Source of the DNA: Brevundimonas vitisensis
GTDB taxonomy: Bacteria; Pseudomonadota; Alphaproteobacteria; Caulobacterales; Caulobacteraceae
Assembly (NCBI RefSeq): GCF_016656965.1
Contig: NZ_CP067977.1
Coordinates: forward strand, 2,647,501 to 2,711,500
Direction of reading: 5' to 3'
Length of the DNA: 64,000 bases
The translations under genes were made by a program, and so were the position numbers. Shown here piece by piece: positions 29,761 to 39,511 of the stretch. The notes below the pieces were generated by a model. That model searched no databases. It was given only the letters and a program-made list of their open reading frames with translations, and was not told where the DNA came from. The first letter of the stretch is position 1, and every line of letters begins with the position of its first letter.

Positions 29761-30935
29761 GCAGCTCCTACGCCCCCACGTTTTCGCGCAATGACAAGGG
29801 TCCGATCGCGACCTGGTTCTGGACCGTCGATCGTGGCCTGCTCGGCGCGGCCCTGGGCCTGATGGCCATCGGCGTGGCGCTCAGCTTCGCCTCGAGCCCA
29901 GCGGCCATCACCGCGGACGATTCCATCGCCGACCCCTTCCACTATTCCTGGCGGATGCTGGTCTGGGCCAGCGGTGGGGTGGGGCTGATGCTGCTGACCT
30001 CGCTGCTGTCGCCCAAGGGTGTGCGACGCATTGCAGTGGTGGCCCTGCTGCTGGCCATCGCCGTCATGGCCCTGCTGCCCTTCATCGGCGATGAGGTGAA
30101 GGGGGCGGCACGCTGGATCAACCTGGGTCCGTTCAGCCTTCAGCCCAGTGAGTTCGCCAAGCCGTCCCTGATCGTCTTCGCCGCCTGGATGTTCGCCGAG
30201 GCCCAGAAGGGGCAGGGGGTGCCCGGCGTGTCGATCGCCTTTGGCGTCTACGCCCTGACGGTCGGCCTTCTGGTGATCCAGCCGGATATCGGCCAGACCC
30301 TGCTGATCACCACCACCTTCATCGCGGTCTTCTTCATGGCGGGTGTGCCGCTGAAATGGATGGCGGTGATCGGCACGGTAGGCGTGGCCGGGATCGTGTC
30401 CATCTATGCCCTGTTCGGCCATGTTCGTGACCGGGTCGCCGTCTTCCTGAACCCCGGTGCCGAGGACAGCCATCAGATCGATCGCGCGTCCGAGGCCATC
30501 CGCGCCGGGGGCCTGGTCGGGCGGGGCGTGGGCGAGGGCGTGATGAAGCGCCATGTGCCCGACCTGCATACCGACTTCATCTATTCGGTCGGTGCCGAGG
30601 AGTTTGGCCTGATCCTGTCTCTGCTGATGATCGGCCTTTATGCCTTCATCGTCGTGCGCGGCATGAGCCGGGCGATGAAGCTCAGCGACAGTTTCGCCCA
30701 GACGGCGGCGGCGGGCCTGTTCATGCTGATCGGACTTCAGGCCTGCATCAATGTGGCAGTGAACCTGAACCTGATCCCGACCAAGGGAATGACATTGCCC
30801 TTCATCAGCTATGGCGGCTCGTCCATGCTGGCCATGGGTTTGACCATGGGCTTTGCATTGGCCCTGACGCGCAAGCGGCCTGGGGCCTATGAGCCCGGGG
30901 CCGGCGCCTGGCCTGGCGGGCGGCTGCTGCCCTGA
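29757..30935 (+). CDS. ftsW: Septal peptidoglycan glycosyltransferase FtsW
   Basis: FtsW (392 residues) is a SEDS-family polymerase that makes septal glycan strands with FtsI. About ten membrane helices are present. GAARWINLGPFSLQPSEFAK is the SEDS signature around the catalytic region, and HVPDLHTDFIYSVGAEEFG is the family's extracellular loop motif. LPFISYGGSSML near the end is also diagnostic. The overlap with murD (ATGA) keeps it in the dcw transcript. Confidence 0.96.
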   Translation: MSSSYAPTFSRNDKGPIATWFWTVDRGLLGAALGLMAIGVALSFASSPAAITADDSIADPFHYSWRMLVWASGGVGLMLLTSLLSPKGVRRIAVVALLLAIAVMALLPFIGDEVKGAARWINLGPFSLQPSEFAKPSLIVFAAWMFAEAQKGQGVPGVSIAFGVYALTVGLLVIQPDIGQTLLITTTFIAVFFMAGVPLKWMAVIGTVGVAGIVSIYALFGHVRDRVAVFLNPGAEDSHQIDRASEAIRAGGLVGRGVGEGVMKRHVPDLHTDFIYSVGAEEFGLILSLLMIGLYAFIVVRGMSRAMKLSDSFAQTAAAGLFMLIGLQACINVAVNLNLIPTKGMTLPFISYGGSSMLAMGLTMGFALALTRKRPGAYEPGAGAWPGGRLLP

Positions 30936-30944
30936 GGATCGATC

Positions 30945-32009
30945 ATGAAGACCAGAACCTGTGTCGTCGCCGCCGGTGGAACCGGTGGGCATATGTTCCC
31001 GGCCGAGGCTCTGGCCCGAGCCATGATCGCGCGCGGCTGGCATGTGGTTCTGGCCAGCGATCACCGCGGCGAGCAGTATGCCCAGGCCTTTCTGGCGGAA
31101 CATCGGCTGGCGCTGGATGCCGCGACGGGGTCGGGTCCTCTGGGCCTGATCAAGGCCGGGATCGCCATCGCCAGGGGCGTCGCCCAGGCCCGGCGCGAGT
31201 TCTCGGCACGGGGCGCTGACGTCGTGGTCGGCTTCGGCGGCTACCCCTCGGCCCCGGCTCTGGTCGCGGCCATCACCCAGGGTCGGCCGACCGTGATCCA
31301 TGAGCAGAATGCCGTCCTGGGCCGGACCAACCGTATCCTGGCTCCCTTCGTCGGCACGGTGGCCGGTTCGTTCGCGGCCCTGACGCGCGCCAAACTGGTC
31401 GGCAGTCCGGTCAGGGCGGAAATTCGCAGCCTGATGGACCGGGCCTACGCTCCCCCCTCAGCCGATGGTCCCATCCATGTGCTGGTCACGGGCGGCAGTC
31501 AGGGTGCACGCATTCTGTCCGAGACCACGCCGCGCGCCCTGGCAGCCTTGCCCCAGTCCCTGCGTTCCCGCCTGCGCGTCCAGCAGCAGTCCCGGCCCGA
31601 GACGCTGGAGGCGGCGCGGCAGATCTATCTGGAAGCGGGGATCGAGGCCGAGGTCGCTCCCTTCTTCCGCGACATGGCCGCGCGTCTGGCGGCCGCCCAT
31701 CTGGTGGTCGGCCGCTCCGGTGCCTCGACCTGCGCCGAACTGGCCGTGGCGGCCCTGCCGTCGATCCTGATTCCGCTGAAGATCGCCACCGACGACCACC
31801 AGAGACTGAATGCCAAGGGTCTGGTCGAGGCCGGGGCGGCGGTGATGATCCTGGAGGACGATGTCACGGTTGATCGGCTGCGGGCCGCCCTGGCCGAGGT
31901 GCTGGGCGATCCGGGCCGTTTGGCCGCCATGTCCGCCGCCGCTCGATCGGTCGCCATTCCAGACGCTGCGGAGCGTCTGGCCGATCTGGTCGAGGCAGCG
32001 GCGCGCTAA
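30945..32009 (+). CDS. murG: UDP-GlcNAc-lipid I glucosaminyltransferase MurG
   Basis: MurG (354 residues) adds GlcNAc to lipid I to make lipid II on the inner face of the membrane. The N-terminal glycine loop GGTGGHMFPA (11-20), the HEQNAVLGRTNR motif and the second glycine loop TGGSQGARIL are all present, with GASTCAEL and LIPLKIATDDHQRLNAK in the sugar-nucleotide domain. It starts nine bases after ftsW. This is the last dcw gene here: the next gene converges on it, overlapping by four bases, and murC does not follow. Confidence 0.97.
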   Translation: MKTRTCVVAAGGTGGHMFPAEALARAMIARGWHVVLASDHRGEQYAQAFLAEHRLALDAATGSGPLGLIKAGIAIARGVAQARREFSARGADVVVGFGGYPSAPALVAAITQGRPTVIHEQNAVLGRTNRILAPFVGTVAGSFAALTRAKLVGSPVRAEIRSLMDRAYAPPSADGPIHVLVTGGSQGARILSETTPRALAALPQSLRSRLRVQQQSRPETLEAARQIYLEAGIEAEVAPFFRDMAARLAAAHLVVGRSGASTCAELAVAALPSILIPLKIATDDHQRLNAKGLVEAGAAVMILEDDVTVDRLRAALAEVLGDPGRLAAMSAAARSVAIPDAAERLADLVEAAAR

Positions 32010-32401
32010 ACCGGCCGCAGGCCGCCGTCGACGCATTCCTTCTCGGCAGCGCTCCAGCCGTTGATGACGTCCATCCGCGCCATGGGCCCCTCGGCTTCGT
32101 CCACCATCGCGGTCAGGGAGACCGAAGTTTCGGCAATCCGTTCGATAATGGTGTCGGTAGGAAGGCCCTGGCGCTCCGACAGAATCTCGGCCCGCCGCAT
32201 GAAGGTGGCCGTAAACTCGCGATAGACCTCGACGCCCTCAGGGTAGCTGGCATTTTCGGGTAGTTTCGACTGGGCGAAGAACAGCCCGGCACACAGGATA
32301 GAGTCGTCGATCGTCAGGGGGGCAGGGTCCTGCGCCAGCGCGGGACCTGCACCGATCGTGAAAGTGGCGGCGATCGCCAGACCCAGAGTTCGAACAGCCA
32401 T
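32006..32401 (-). CDS. Small exported protein, two-cysteine family, copy 1
   Basis: A 131-residue protein with a signal peptide (LGLAIAATFTIGAGPALA, then QDPAP). I do not recognise a named family. The mature part is mostly helical, with one Cys near the start (ILCAGLFFAQS) and one near the end (EKECVDGG). The middle carries a RRAEILSERQGLPTDTIIER segment. The neighbour at 32480-32863 has the same layout and related motifs, so they are diverged tandem duplicates. It converges on murG with a four-base overlap. Function unknown; probably periplasmic. Confidence 0.65.
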   Translation of the reverse strand: MAVRTLGLAIAATFTIGAGPALAQDPAPLTIDDSILCAGLFFAQSKLPENASYPEGVEVYREFTATFMRRAEILSERQGLPTDTIIERIAETSVSLTAMVDEAEGPMARMDVINGWSAAEKECVDGGLRPV

Positions 32402-32479
32402 GATGCCCTCATCGGATTGGAGGGTCAGCGTAGCTTAGGTTGGCTTTGCGCCCCTCTGACGGCTTCTGACGTTTTTCGG

Positions 32480-32863
32480 TTACTCGCCCAGGGCGGCAGT
32501 GATGCAGCGGTCCATGCCGATACCCCAGTTCCAGATGATCTGGTTGCGCTGATCGGCGGGAGCGGCATTGGTCCGGGTCAGGATCAGGTCCGCCTCCGCC
32601 GCCGCCCGATCGATGACCTGATCGCTGGTAAAGCCCTGGCGCTCGCCCAGCGGCGCCGCGCGGCTCAGCATCAGGCCCGTCGCGGCCTCGAAAGCATCTA
32701 TCTGTTCCTGATCGGTCGAGGTCGCCGACTGAGCATAGAAGATGGCCGCGCAGGCGATGTGGTCTTCCAGGCTGACGACCTCCTGGGGCGCGGCGGCCGC
32801 CGGCGAGGCGACGCCCAAGATCATCAGGGCAGAGGCAGCGACAGCGAGCGGCAGGCGGGACAT
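32480..32863 (-). CDS. Small exported protein, two-cysteine family, copy 2
   Basis: A 127-residue paralogue of the gene at 32006-32401. It has a signal peptide ending near ASPAAAA, a first cysteine in IACAAIFYAQS, a middle SRAAPLGERQGFTSDQVIDR segment and a last cysteine in GMDRCITAALGE. Shared positions include the C-A-x-x-F-x-A-Q-S block and the E-R-Q-G turn. Both genes read leftward, 78 bases apart, with this copy upstream. Function unknown; the paired cysteines suggest a disulfide-stabilised periplasmic helical bundle. Confidence 0.65.
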   Translation of the reverse strand: MSRLPLAVAASALMILGVASPAAAAPQEVVSLEDHIACAAIFYAQSATSTDQEQIDAFEAATGLMLSRAAPLGERQGFTSDQVIDRAAAEADLILTRTNAAPADQRNQIIWNWGIGMDRCITAALGE

Positions 32864-32975
32864 GGATCAGGCTCCGAGACGAGTGTTTCGACACACTAGG
32901 CCGAGCCATCCCACGATGCCAGCCTGACCAGAGATGACAGTGGCGCAGGGCCGTCCCGCTCCCTAGGTTGTGGCC

Positions 32976-34097
32976 ATGCCCGAGTTCGTCACTGACCTGA
33001 GCCGCGAGATTTTCCGCCTGTGGCAGACTTTCGACTGGCTGCCGGAATGGGCGGTGGTAGCGCTCATCGTCACCGCCTTCGTTCTGATCGGCTGGGCCGC
33101 GAACCAGGTGGTCTTTGGTCTGCTGAAATGGCTGGTGCGAAAGCGTGACCTGTTCTGGCGCGGCATCGTCGGTCGGGCCCGGCTGAAGGTCCGGATCGCG
33201 GTGATGATCGTCGCCCTGGCGCTGGCAGTGACCGTATCGCCGCTCGACCCTGGGCCGTCCGAGACGATCCGCCAGGCCCTGGTCTTTGTCTTCATCCTGG
33301 TGATGGGCTGGATGCTGATCGGGGCGTCCGACATGTGGGCGGTGGTCTATCTGCGCCGCTTCAACATGGCGACCGAAGACAATCTGCTCGCGCGAAAACA
33401 TGTGACGCAGGCTCGCATCCTGCAGCGGATTGCGGCCCTGCTGATCGGGATCGTCACCTTGGGGCTGGCGCTGTTGACCATCGGGGCGGTGCGCCAATGG
33501 GGCATGAGCCTGCTCGCCTCGGCCGGCGTGGTGGGGATCATCGCCGGCTTTGCCCTGCAGCCCCTGCTGACCAATATGATCGCCGGGGTCCAGATCGCGA
33601 CGGACCAGCCGATCCGTCTGGATGACGCCGTCATCGTTGAGGGGGAATGGGGCGTGATCGAGGAGATCACCTCCACCTATGTGGTGGTCAAGTTGTGGGA
33701 CTGGCGGCGGATGATCCTGCCCCTGACCTACTTCATCACCAAGCCGTTCCAGAACTGGACCCGAGAGACGGCGCGTCTGATCGGCACGGCCTTCCTCTAT
33801 GTCGACTATGAGGCCCCGATCGACCGGCTGCGGGCCGAGTTGGAGCGCATCTGCCGCGACAGCCCCCTGTGGGACGGCGATGTGGTCAATCTGCAGGTGA
33901 CGGAGATCACCGACCGGGTGGCCCAGGTCCGCTGTCTGGCCAGTGCACGGAATGCTCCGACCGCGTTCGACCTGCGATGCGAAATCCGCGAGAAGATGCT
34001 GGCCTTCATGCGCGATCAGTGCCCCGAGGCTCTTCCCAAGGACCGCCTCGCGCTGGATCGGATCAATACGCCGCCAGGTTCGACCGCCCCAGGATGA
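32976..34097 (+). CDS. MscS-family small-conductance mechanosensitive channel
   Basis: A protein of about 373 residues with four or five membrane helices (for example VVALIVTAFVLIGWAANQVV, then LKVRIAVMIVALALAVTVSP). The pore-lining helix is near SLLASAGVVGIIAGFALQPL, followed by the MscS beta domain IRLDDAVIVEGEWGVIEEIT and WDWRRMILPLTYFITKPFQN. MscS-type channels relieve turgor on osmotic downshock, though many diverged members have unknown gating. GTG at 32970 is an alternative start. Its 3' end overlaps the convergent gene at 34063-34524 by 35 bases. Confidence 0.9.
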   Translation: MPEFVTDLSREIFRLWQTFDWLPEWAVVALIVTAFVLIGWAANQVVFGLLKWLVRKRDLFWRGIVGRARLKVRIAVMIVALALAVTVSPLDPGPSETIRQALVFVFILVMGWMLIGASDMWAVVYLRRFNMATEDNLLARKHVTQARILQRIAALLIGIVTLGLALLTIGAVRQWGMSLLASAGVVGIIAGFALQPLLTNMIAGVQIATDQPIRLDDAVIVEGEWGVIEEITSTYVVVKLWDWRRMILPLTYFITKPFQNWTRETARLIGTAFLYVDYEAPIDRLRAELERICRDSPLWDGDVVNLQVTEITDRVAQVRCLASARNAPTAFDLRCEIREKMLAFMRDQCPEALPKDRLALDRINTPPGSTAPG

Positions 34098-34524
34098 CCG
34101 CCTCGCGCAGCATTACGGCATCGGTGTCATAGTCGTCCGGGTTGCAGGCTGCGACCAGCAGTTCGAAGGCATCCCCGCCCTGGGCGGCGACATGGCCCGG
34201 CTCCGTGTCAGGGGTGGCGGGGCCTTCCTCGCCAGTCTCGCGCACGGCAGCGAAGTCCAGCCGGTCCATCGTGCCCGCCTGGCAGTCGAACGCCCACCAC
34301 GACCATCCACCCCAATAGGCCCGGTCGCCCGCACGAAAGTCGGGCTCCACCACCTGAAAGGCCCGGATCCGGCCTCCCTCCGGCGTGGCCACGATGCTGG
34401 CCGTGTCGGCAAAGTTTGCGAACCGTCCGACACCCGTCATGACGAACCGGTGCGCGTCCTGGGCCTGGGCCGAGCCCGACAGGGCAAGCCCGAACAGGAC
34501 AAGACTCATTAACCGCATCTGCAA
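34063..34524 (-). CDS. Exported protein of unknown function
   Basis: A 153-residue protein with a signal peptide (MSLVLFGLALSGSAQAQ; ATG at 34524 or 34518). No family is recognised. The mature part looks beta-rich (HRFVMTGVGRFANFADTASI, YWGGWSWWAFDCQAG) with two cysteines, FDCQAG and VAACNP, that could form a disulfide. Its last 35 bases are antisense to the end of the MscS gene, and it lies divergently 36 bases from the glycosyltransferase gene. Probably periplasmic; function unknown. Confidence 0.6.
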   Translation of the reverse strand: MQMRLMSLVLFGLALSGSAQAQDAHRFVMTGVGRFANFADTASIVATPEGGRIRAFQVVEPDFRAGDRAYWGGWSWWAFDCQAGTMDRLDFAAVRETGEEGPATPDTEPGHVAAQGGDAFELLVAACNPDDYDTDAVMLREAVILGRSNLAAY

Positions 34525-34560
34525 ACCCGACCTTCAGCGCCAGCACGCTATCGGTTCGCC

Positions 34561-35415
34561 ATGTATCACGAACGCGCCGGATTCGATCTTGCCGCCGCCG
34601 AGCCCGACCGGCGCCGCCGGCCGCGTACGCCCTATCGGATGCAGCGCCGCGCGACCGAGCGCGTCACCCTGCTGGGTCAGCCGATCGACCTCGTTCGCTG
34701 CGAAGAGGTGATGCATCATGTCCAACACTGGGTTGCCGAGGGCCAGAAGGCTCTGGTCGCCAATCACAATCTGCACAGCCTGTATCTGCTGCGCCGCGAT
34801 CCGTCGCTGAAACGCTTCTACGATCTGGCCGACATGGTCGAACTGGATTCCACGCCGCTGGTCTGGTTCGGACGGCTGGTGGGCCTGGCCAATCGATCCT
34901 TTCATCGCTGCACCTATCTGGACTGGCGTCACCATTTCTGGAGCGTCGCCAATCGACGGGGGTGGCGGGTCATGTACATCGGCGGCGCCGACGGCGTGGC
35001 TGCGACCGCCGCCGAGAACCTGACCGTCCGCTATCCCCATGCCGTGATCGCGACCCGCTCCGGCTATTTCGATGCCGATCCCGGGTCGACCGAGAATGCC
35101 CAGGTGGTCGATGCCGTGCGGGCCTTCGACCCCCACATCCTGTTTGTTGGCATGGGCATGCCGCGTCAGGAAAAGTGGATCGCGGATGTCTATGCATCCC
35201 TGCCGGACTGCGTGGTCTTCAGCGTCGGGGCGGCCTTCGACTATGAGGCGGGAGTGCAAAGCGCTGCACCGCGCTGGATCGGTCAGCTGGGCCTGGAATG
35301 GCTGTTTCGGCTGGTCGCCGACCCCGGCCGCTTGTTCACCCGCTATTGCATCGAGCCCTGGTTCCTGATCGGTCCGGCCATGCGCGATATCCGCGCGGCC
35401 TTGGCAAGGCGCTGA
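34561..35415 (+). CDS. WecG/TagA/CpsF-family glycosyltransferase
   Basis: A 284-residue GT26-type enzyme. The family motifs are visible in LVANHNLHSLYLLRRD (about 67-82), MVELDSTPLVWFGRL, the Rossmann-like WRVMYIGGADGVA, and HILFVGMGMPRQEKWI followed by VFSVGAAFDYEAG. Such enzymes add a sugar (ManNAc, ManNAcA and similar) to an undecaprenyl-linked intermediate during surface polysaccharide synthesis. No other polysaccharide gene is nearby, so acceptor and product are unknown. It has an Arg-rich, probably disordered N-terminus of about 30 residues. Confidence 0.88.
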   Translation: MYHERAGFDLAAAEPDRRRRPRTPYRMQRRATERVTLLGQPIDLVRCEEVMHHVQHWVAEGQKALVANHNLHSLYLLRRDPSLKRFYDLADMVELDSTPLVWFGRLVGLANRSFHRCTYLDWRHHFWSVANRRGWRVMYIGGADGVAATAAENLTVRYPHAVIATRSGYFDADPGSTENAQVVDAVRAFDPHILFVGMGMPRQEKWIADVYASLPDCVVFSVGAAFDYEAGVQSAAPRWIGQLGLEWLFRLVADPGRLFTRYCIEPWFLIGPAMRDIRAALARR

Positions 35416-35449
35416 GTATCCCTCCCCCGATGGGGGCAGAATGGCGGCT

Positions 35450-38400
35450 TTACGCCACCAGGGTTTCGGCCTGCTTCAGGTCCACACTGACCAGTTGAGA
35501 AACGCCGCGCTCGGGCATGGTGACACCGAACAGGCGATCCATCCGGCTCATGGTGACCGGATTGTGGGTAATGACGATGAAGCGGGTGTCGGTGCGGTTC
35601 CGCATCTCGTTCAGCATCCGGCAGAAGCGGTCCACATTGGCATCGTCCAGCGGCGCGTCGACCTCGTCCAGCACACAGACCGGTGCCGGATTGGCCAGGA
35701 AGACCGCAAAGATCAGTGCGGCGGCCGTCAGCGCCTGTTCGCCCCCGCTCATCAGGCTCATGACCGACAGACGCTTGCCGGGCGGACAGGCGAAGATCTC
35801 CAACCCGGCCTCCAGTGGATCATCGGATTCCACCAGCTTCAGTTCGGCCTGGCCGCCCCCGAACAGGGCCTCGAACAGGCTCTTGAAGTTGTCGTTGATG
35901 ATGTCGAAGGCGGCGATCAGTCGCTCGCGGCCCTCGGCATTCAGCTCGTCGATCCCATCACGCAGCTTGGCGATGGCCCCCGTCAGGTCCGAGCGCTCGA
36001 CCCGCATGGTGTTCAGCCGCTCGCCGTATTCTTCGGCCTCGTCCTCGGCGCGCAGATTGACCGCACCGAGAAGCTCGCGCTCCCGTTCCAAACCGTACAG
36101 CAGGCTTTCCGCCCCCGCCGCATCGGCAGGACGCGCCACAGCGTCGTCGATCAGCTTCTGGCCCAAGTCCTGCGGCGACATCTGGGCGGTTTCGCGGACA
36201 TTGGCTTCGGCTTCGGCCAACCGTTCGGTGGTGGCTTCGGCGCGGGCGGCCAGACCGGCTCGGGCTTCGCGGGCAGATGCCGCGTCCGCATCGGCGGCGC
36301 GCGACGCCCGATCCGCCTCGCCTGCCTCGCTTTCGGCCTGCGACAGGGCATCGGCGGCGGCCTTGCGGCGCGTTTCGGCCGTCGTCAGGGTGTCCAGCAA
36401 CCGGGAGCGTTGAGCCGCCAGTGCGTCCGGCGCATCCGCCGCCTGGGCCAGCAGGGCCCCTGTTTTGGTAGCCTCGGTCTCCAGCGCCTTGATCCGGGCA
36501 GCGCTGTCCCGGGCGCGAGCGGTCCAGCCTTCGGCCTCGCGCGTAAGAGCCGCCAGACGCGCCTCGCGCCCTGCGCGGTTCCGCGCCTCGGTATCGCGGT
36601 CGGCGCGGGCGGTGGCCGAGGTGGCACGGGCTGTGTCGGCGGCGGCGCGGGCAGTGCCCAGTTCGGCCTTCAGCCCTTCCAGAGTCTCGGACGGCGCCTC
36701 GACTGAAAGAGCTTCTGTCAGGGCGGCCTGAGCGGCCGTCACCTCTTCGGACAGCCGGCCGAGTGTCTCGTCCAGGGCCTGGGCGCGGGCTTCGCGGCGG
36801 GCCTGATCGCGCGCCAGGCTCTCGACCCGGTCGCGCGCGCCCGTCACGGCCTTGTCGGCGGCAAAGGGGAGCAGACGCGCCGCCTTGACCGCCTCTTCCG
36901 CCACGCGAAACGCCTCGGTCGCGGCTTTCAGCCTGGCTTGCGCTGTTTCCAGCATGGGCTTGCCCAGGTCGATATCGGCTTCCAGTTCCGACAGCCGCGT
37001 GCGCTGGGCCAGTCGCACGGCAGCGGGCCGGGGGGCCTCGGCGCGACTGACAAAGCCGTCCCAGCGGAACAGGTCGCCCTCGCGCGTGACCAGCCGGGCA
37101 CCGGGCGGCAATGCCTGGGCCAGACGCGGCGCATCGGCTCTAGCGGCGATAGCGCACAGGGCCAGACGCGCGGACAGTTCCGGCGGCGCGCTGACGTGTT
37201 CGGCCAGCGGCTCGACCCCTTGCGGCCACGTCGGCGTCGGCACGTCGGCCCCGCCCCAATGGGCCGCCGCGCGGCGATCCAGCGCGGCATCCAGATCGTC
37301 GCCCAGGGCCGCTGCCAGCGCGGCCTCATAGCCCTTGGCCGCCGACACCCGGTCCAGGGCCGGAGGATGGTCGCGGCGCGTCGAGACCAGCAGCGCTGCC
37401 AGCCCGCGCGCCTCGGTCTGCAAACGGCCCAGGCGGTCCTCTGCGGCGCGGGCTTCGGACCGGGCTTCCTGTTCGGCTCGGGCCAGGTCGCTGCGGCGCG
37501 CCTCGGCCGCCTCGACCTCGGCACGGGCAGCGGCCAGGGCGGCGGTTGCCGTCTCCAGGGCCTCGCGCGCAGCGATCAGATCGGGCGTCTCGAGGGGCCC
37601 CAGGGCCTCACGCTCGCGGCGGGCATTGCTCAGGGCGGCTTCGGCACGGGCGACGCGCGCCTCGGCGTCACGCTTGCGGGCGGTTTCGGCATTGGCCCTG
37701 GCTTCGACCGCCGCCAGCGTACCGGCTACCCGCTCCACCTCGGCGTCAGCGGCCCGGCGCGCGGCCTCTGCCTCTTCCAGCGCGCGTTCCAGCTCAGGCC
37801 GCCGCTGCGGCGCGGCGGCGATCTCGGCGGACAGGGCCTCGCGTTCCGCCGTCAGCCGGGCCAGTTCACTGTCGGCATCGCCAGCGAGCGCGATCTCTCG
37901 CTCCGTGTCGTTGGCGATACGCTGGCGTTCGGCCGTCAGACGCTCGACCTCGGCCCGTGCCTGGCGTTCGGCCATATCCAGCCGGTCCCGCTCCAGGGTG
38001 GCGCGATGCAGCAGGGCGGCGGCCACGGCGTCTTCCTCACGCGCGGGCTTCAGCCCCTCCTGCGCCGACAGGGCGGCGGTCTGGGCCCGGGCCGCTGCAG
38101 CGGTGGCCTCGGCCACGGCCCGGTCGGCGGCACGCAGTTCCTCGGTCGCGGCCTCGGCGGCCAGCCGCGCATCGTTCCAGCGGACATAGAGCAGGGCTGC
38201 TTGCAGAGCCCGGATCTCGGCCGAAATCTTCTTGTACTTCTCGGCCTGCCGCGCCTCGCGCTTCAGCCGGGTCAGGGCGGTTTCCAGCTCCCGCCCGATG
38301 TCGTCCAGACGCTCCAGATTGGTCTCGGCCGCCTTCAGTCGCAGTTCGGCCTCGTGGCGCCGGGTGTGCAGACCTGCGACGCCGCCCGCTTCTTCCAGGA

Positions 38401-38887
38401 TGCGGCGCCGGTTCTGGGGCTTGGCCGCGATCAGTTCGCTGATCTGCCCCTGACGCACCAGGGCAGGGGAGTTGGCGCCCGTCGACGCATCGGCGAACAG
38501 CAGTTGCACGTCCCGCGCCCGGACTTCCTTACCGTTGATGCGATAGGTCGAGCCCTGGCCCCGGTCGATCCGGCGCGACACCTCGATGATGGCGCTGTCG
38601 GTGAAGGGCTGGGGGGCGCGGCGCTGGGCATTGTCGATGGTCAGCTGGACTTCGGCGTGATTGCGCGGCGGTCGGCCTGCGGCACCGGCGAAGATGACGT
38701 CGTCCATGCCCGTGCCGCGCATGGCCTTGGCCGAGTTGGCGCCCATGACCCAGCGCATGGATTCCAGGACATTGGACTTGCCGCAGCCGTTAGGGCCGAC
38801 GATGCCGGTCAGGCCCGGCTCGATATGCACCTCGGCCGGGTCGACGAAGGATTTGAACCCGACAAGCCGAAGGCGCTGGAACTGCAT
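35450..38887 (-). CDS. smc: Chromosome segregation ATPase Smc
   Basis: Smc (1145 residues) is the core of the SMC-ScpAB condensin that organises and separates chromosomes. Walker A GPNGCGKS is at 31-38. Long Ala/Glu/Arg-rich coiled coils flank a central hinge near 500-660, and the C-terminus has the signature [18 protein letters not shown] and Walker [15 protein letters not shown] longer in-frame start upstream overlaps the dsbA-like gene and lacks conservation, so I took [14 protein letters not shown] as the N-terminus. The dsbA-like gene ends 10 bases upstream on the same strand. Confidence 0.97.
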   Translation of the reverse strand: MQFQRLRLVGFKSFVDPAEVHIEPGLTGIVGPNGCGKSNVLESMRWVMGANSAKAMRGTGMDDVIFAGAAGRPPRNHAEVQLTIDNAQRRAPQPFTDSAIIEVSRRIDRGQGSTYRINGKEVRARDVQLLFADASTGANSPALVRQGQISELIAAKPQNRRRILEEAGGVAGLHTRRHEAELRLKAAETNLERLDDIGRELETALTRLKREARQAEKYKKISAEIRALQAALLYVRWNDARLAAEAATEELRAADRAVAEATAAAARAQTAALSAQEGLKPAREEDAVAAALLHRATLERDRLDMAERQARAEVERLTAERQRIANDTEREIALAGDADSELARLTAEREALSAEIAAAPQRRPELERALEEAEAARRAADAEVERVAGTLAAVEARANAETARKRDAEARVARAEAALSNARREREALGPLETPDLIAAREALETATAALAAARAEVEAAEARRSDLARAEQEARSEARAAEDRLGRLQTEARGLAALLVSTRRDHPPALDRVSAAKGYEAALAAALGDDLDAALDRRAAAHWGGADVPTPTWPQGVEPLAEHVSAPPELSARLALCAIAARADAPRLAQALPPGARLVTREGDLFRWDGFVSRAEAPRPAAVRLAQRTRLSELEADIDLGKPMLETAQARLKAATEAFRVAEEAVKAARLLPFAADKAVTGARDRVESLARDQARREARAQALDETLGRLSEEVTAAQAALTEALSVEAPSETLEGLKAELGTARAAADTARATSATARADRDTEARNRAGREARLAALTREAEGWTARARDSAARIKALETEATKTGALLAQAADAPDALAAQRSRLLDTLTTAETRRKAAADALSQAESEAGEADRASRAADADAASAREARAGLAARAEATTERLAEAEANVRETAQMSPQDLGQKLIDDAVARPADAAGAESLLYGLERERELLGAVNLRAEDEAEEYGERLNTMRVERSDLTGAIAKLRDGIDELNAEGRERLIAAFDIINDNFKSLFEALFGGGQAELKLVESDDPLEAGLEIFACPPGKRLSVMSLMSGGEQALTAAALIFAVFLANPAPVCVLDEVDAPLDDANVDRFCRMLNEMRNRTDTRFIVITHNPVTMSRMDRLFGVTMPERGVSQLVSVDLKQAETLVA

Positions 38888-38897
38888 CGCCGCGCGA

Positions 38898-39503
38898 TCA
38901 GCGCCCCGCCAGCAAGGGCTGGGCAGCAGCGTCGAAGGCTTCGATATTGTCAGCGTCGATACGGCGACCATTCAGGAAGAAGGCCGGAGTGCCCTGAACG
39001 CCGTCATACAGGGCCTGGGTGGCGGCGGCTTCGATCGCGGCAAAGTTGGCCGGATCCGCCAGGCAGGCACTCATGGCCAGCACATCCAGCCCGCCCGCCG
39101 TGCCGCCCGCGATCAGCCAGGCGTCCACATCACCCTGCGCCCGCATGCGCGACTGATCGCGGAACAGGCCGTCCATCACGTCCTCATAGCGGTCTTCGGC
39201 AGCGCAGCGCGCGATCACGGCTCCGGCGGAAGCCACGCGCTGAGGCGAGGTCGGCAGGTCGCGATAGACCACCCGCACCAGACCCCGATCGACATAGGCC
39301 GACCGGATCAGCGGATAGACGTCCAGATGCCAGCGTGCGCAATGCGGGCAAGTCGTCGACAGATAGACCGTCAGGGTCAGCGGCGCAGAGGCCGAACCCA
39401 CGACCCGGTCCTGGGCCGTTTCAGGCGCGATCTGGGCCATGGCCGCGACCGGGGCCGACAGCGACAGCAACAGGGCCAGAAACAGCAGTTTGAACCGGGT
39501 CAT
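38898..39503 (-). CDS. DsbA-family periplasmic thiol-disulfide protein
   Basis: A 201-residue thioredoxin-fold protein with a signal peptide ([16 protein letters not shown]). The active site is CPHC in [12 protein letters not shown], and the cis-proline loop is GTPAFFLNG. Between them sits the helical insertion of DsbA proteins. Such enzymes oxidise or reshuffle disulfides of exported proteins. It follows a second DsbA-like gene after only eight bases and precedes smc, so all three could share a transcript. The Dsb-smc order also occurs in Caulobacter, from memory. Confidence 0.87.
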   Translation of the reverse strand: MTRFKLLFLALLLSLSAPVAAMAQIAPETAQDRVVGSASAPLTLTVYLSTTCPHCARWHLDVYPLIRSAYVDRGLVRVVYRDLPTSPQRVASAGAVIARCAAEDRYEDVMDGLFRDQSRMRAQGDVDAWLIAGGTAGGLDVLAMSACLADPANFAAIEAAATQALYDGVQGTPAFFLNGRRIDADNIEAFDAAAQPLLAGR

Positions 39504-39511
39504 GAGGTCGC

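Noticed and set aside
36938..39493. An 851-residue open frame antisense to smc
   Set aside because: It runs through the whole smc and dsbA region on the opposite strand. High GC leaves long antisense frames open, and the product has no recognisable domains.
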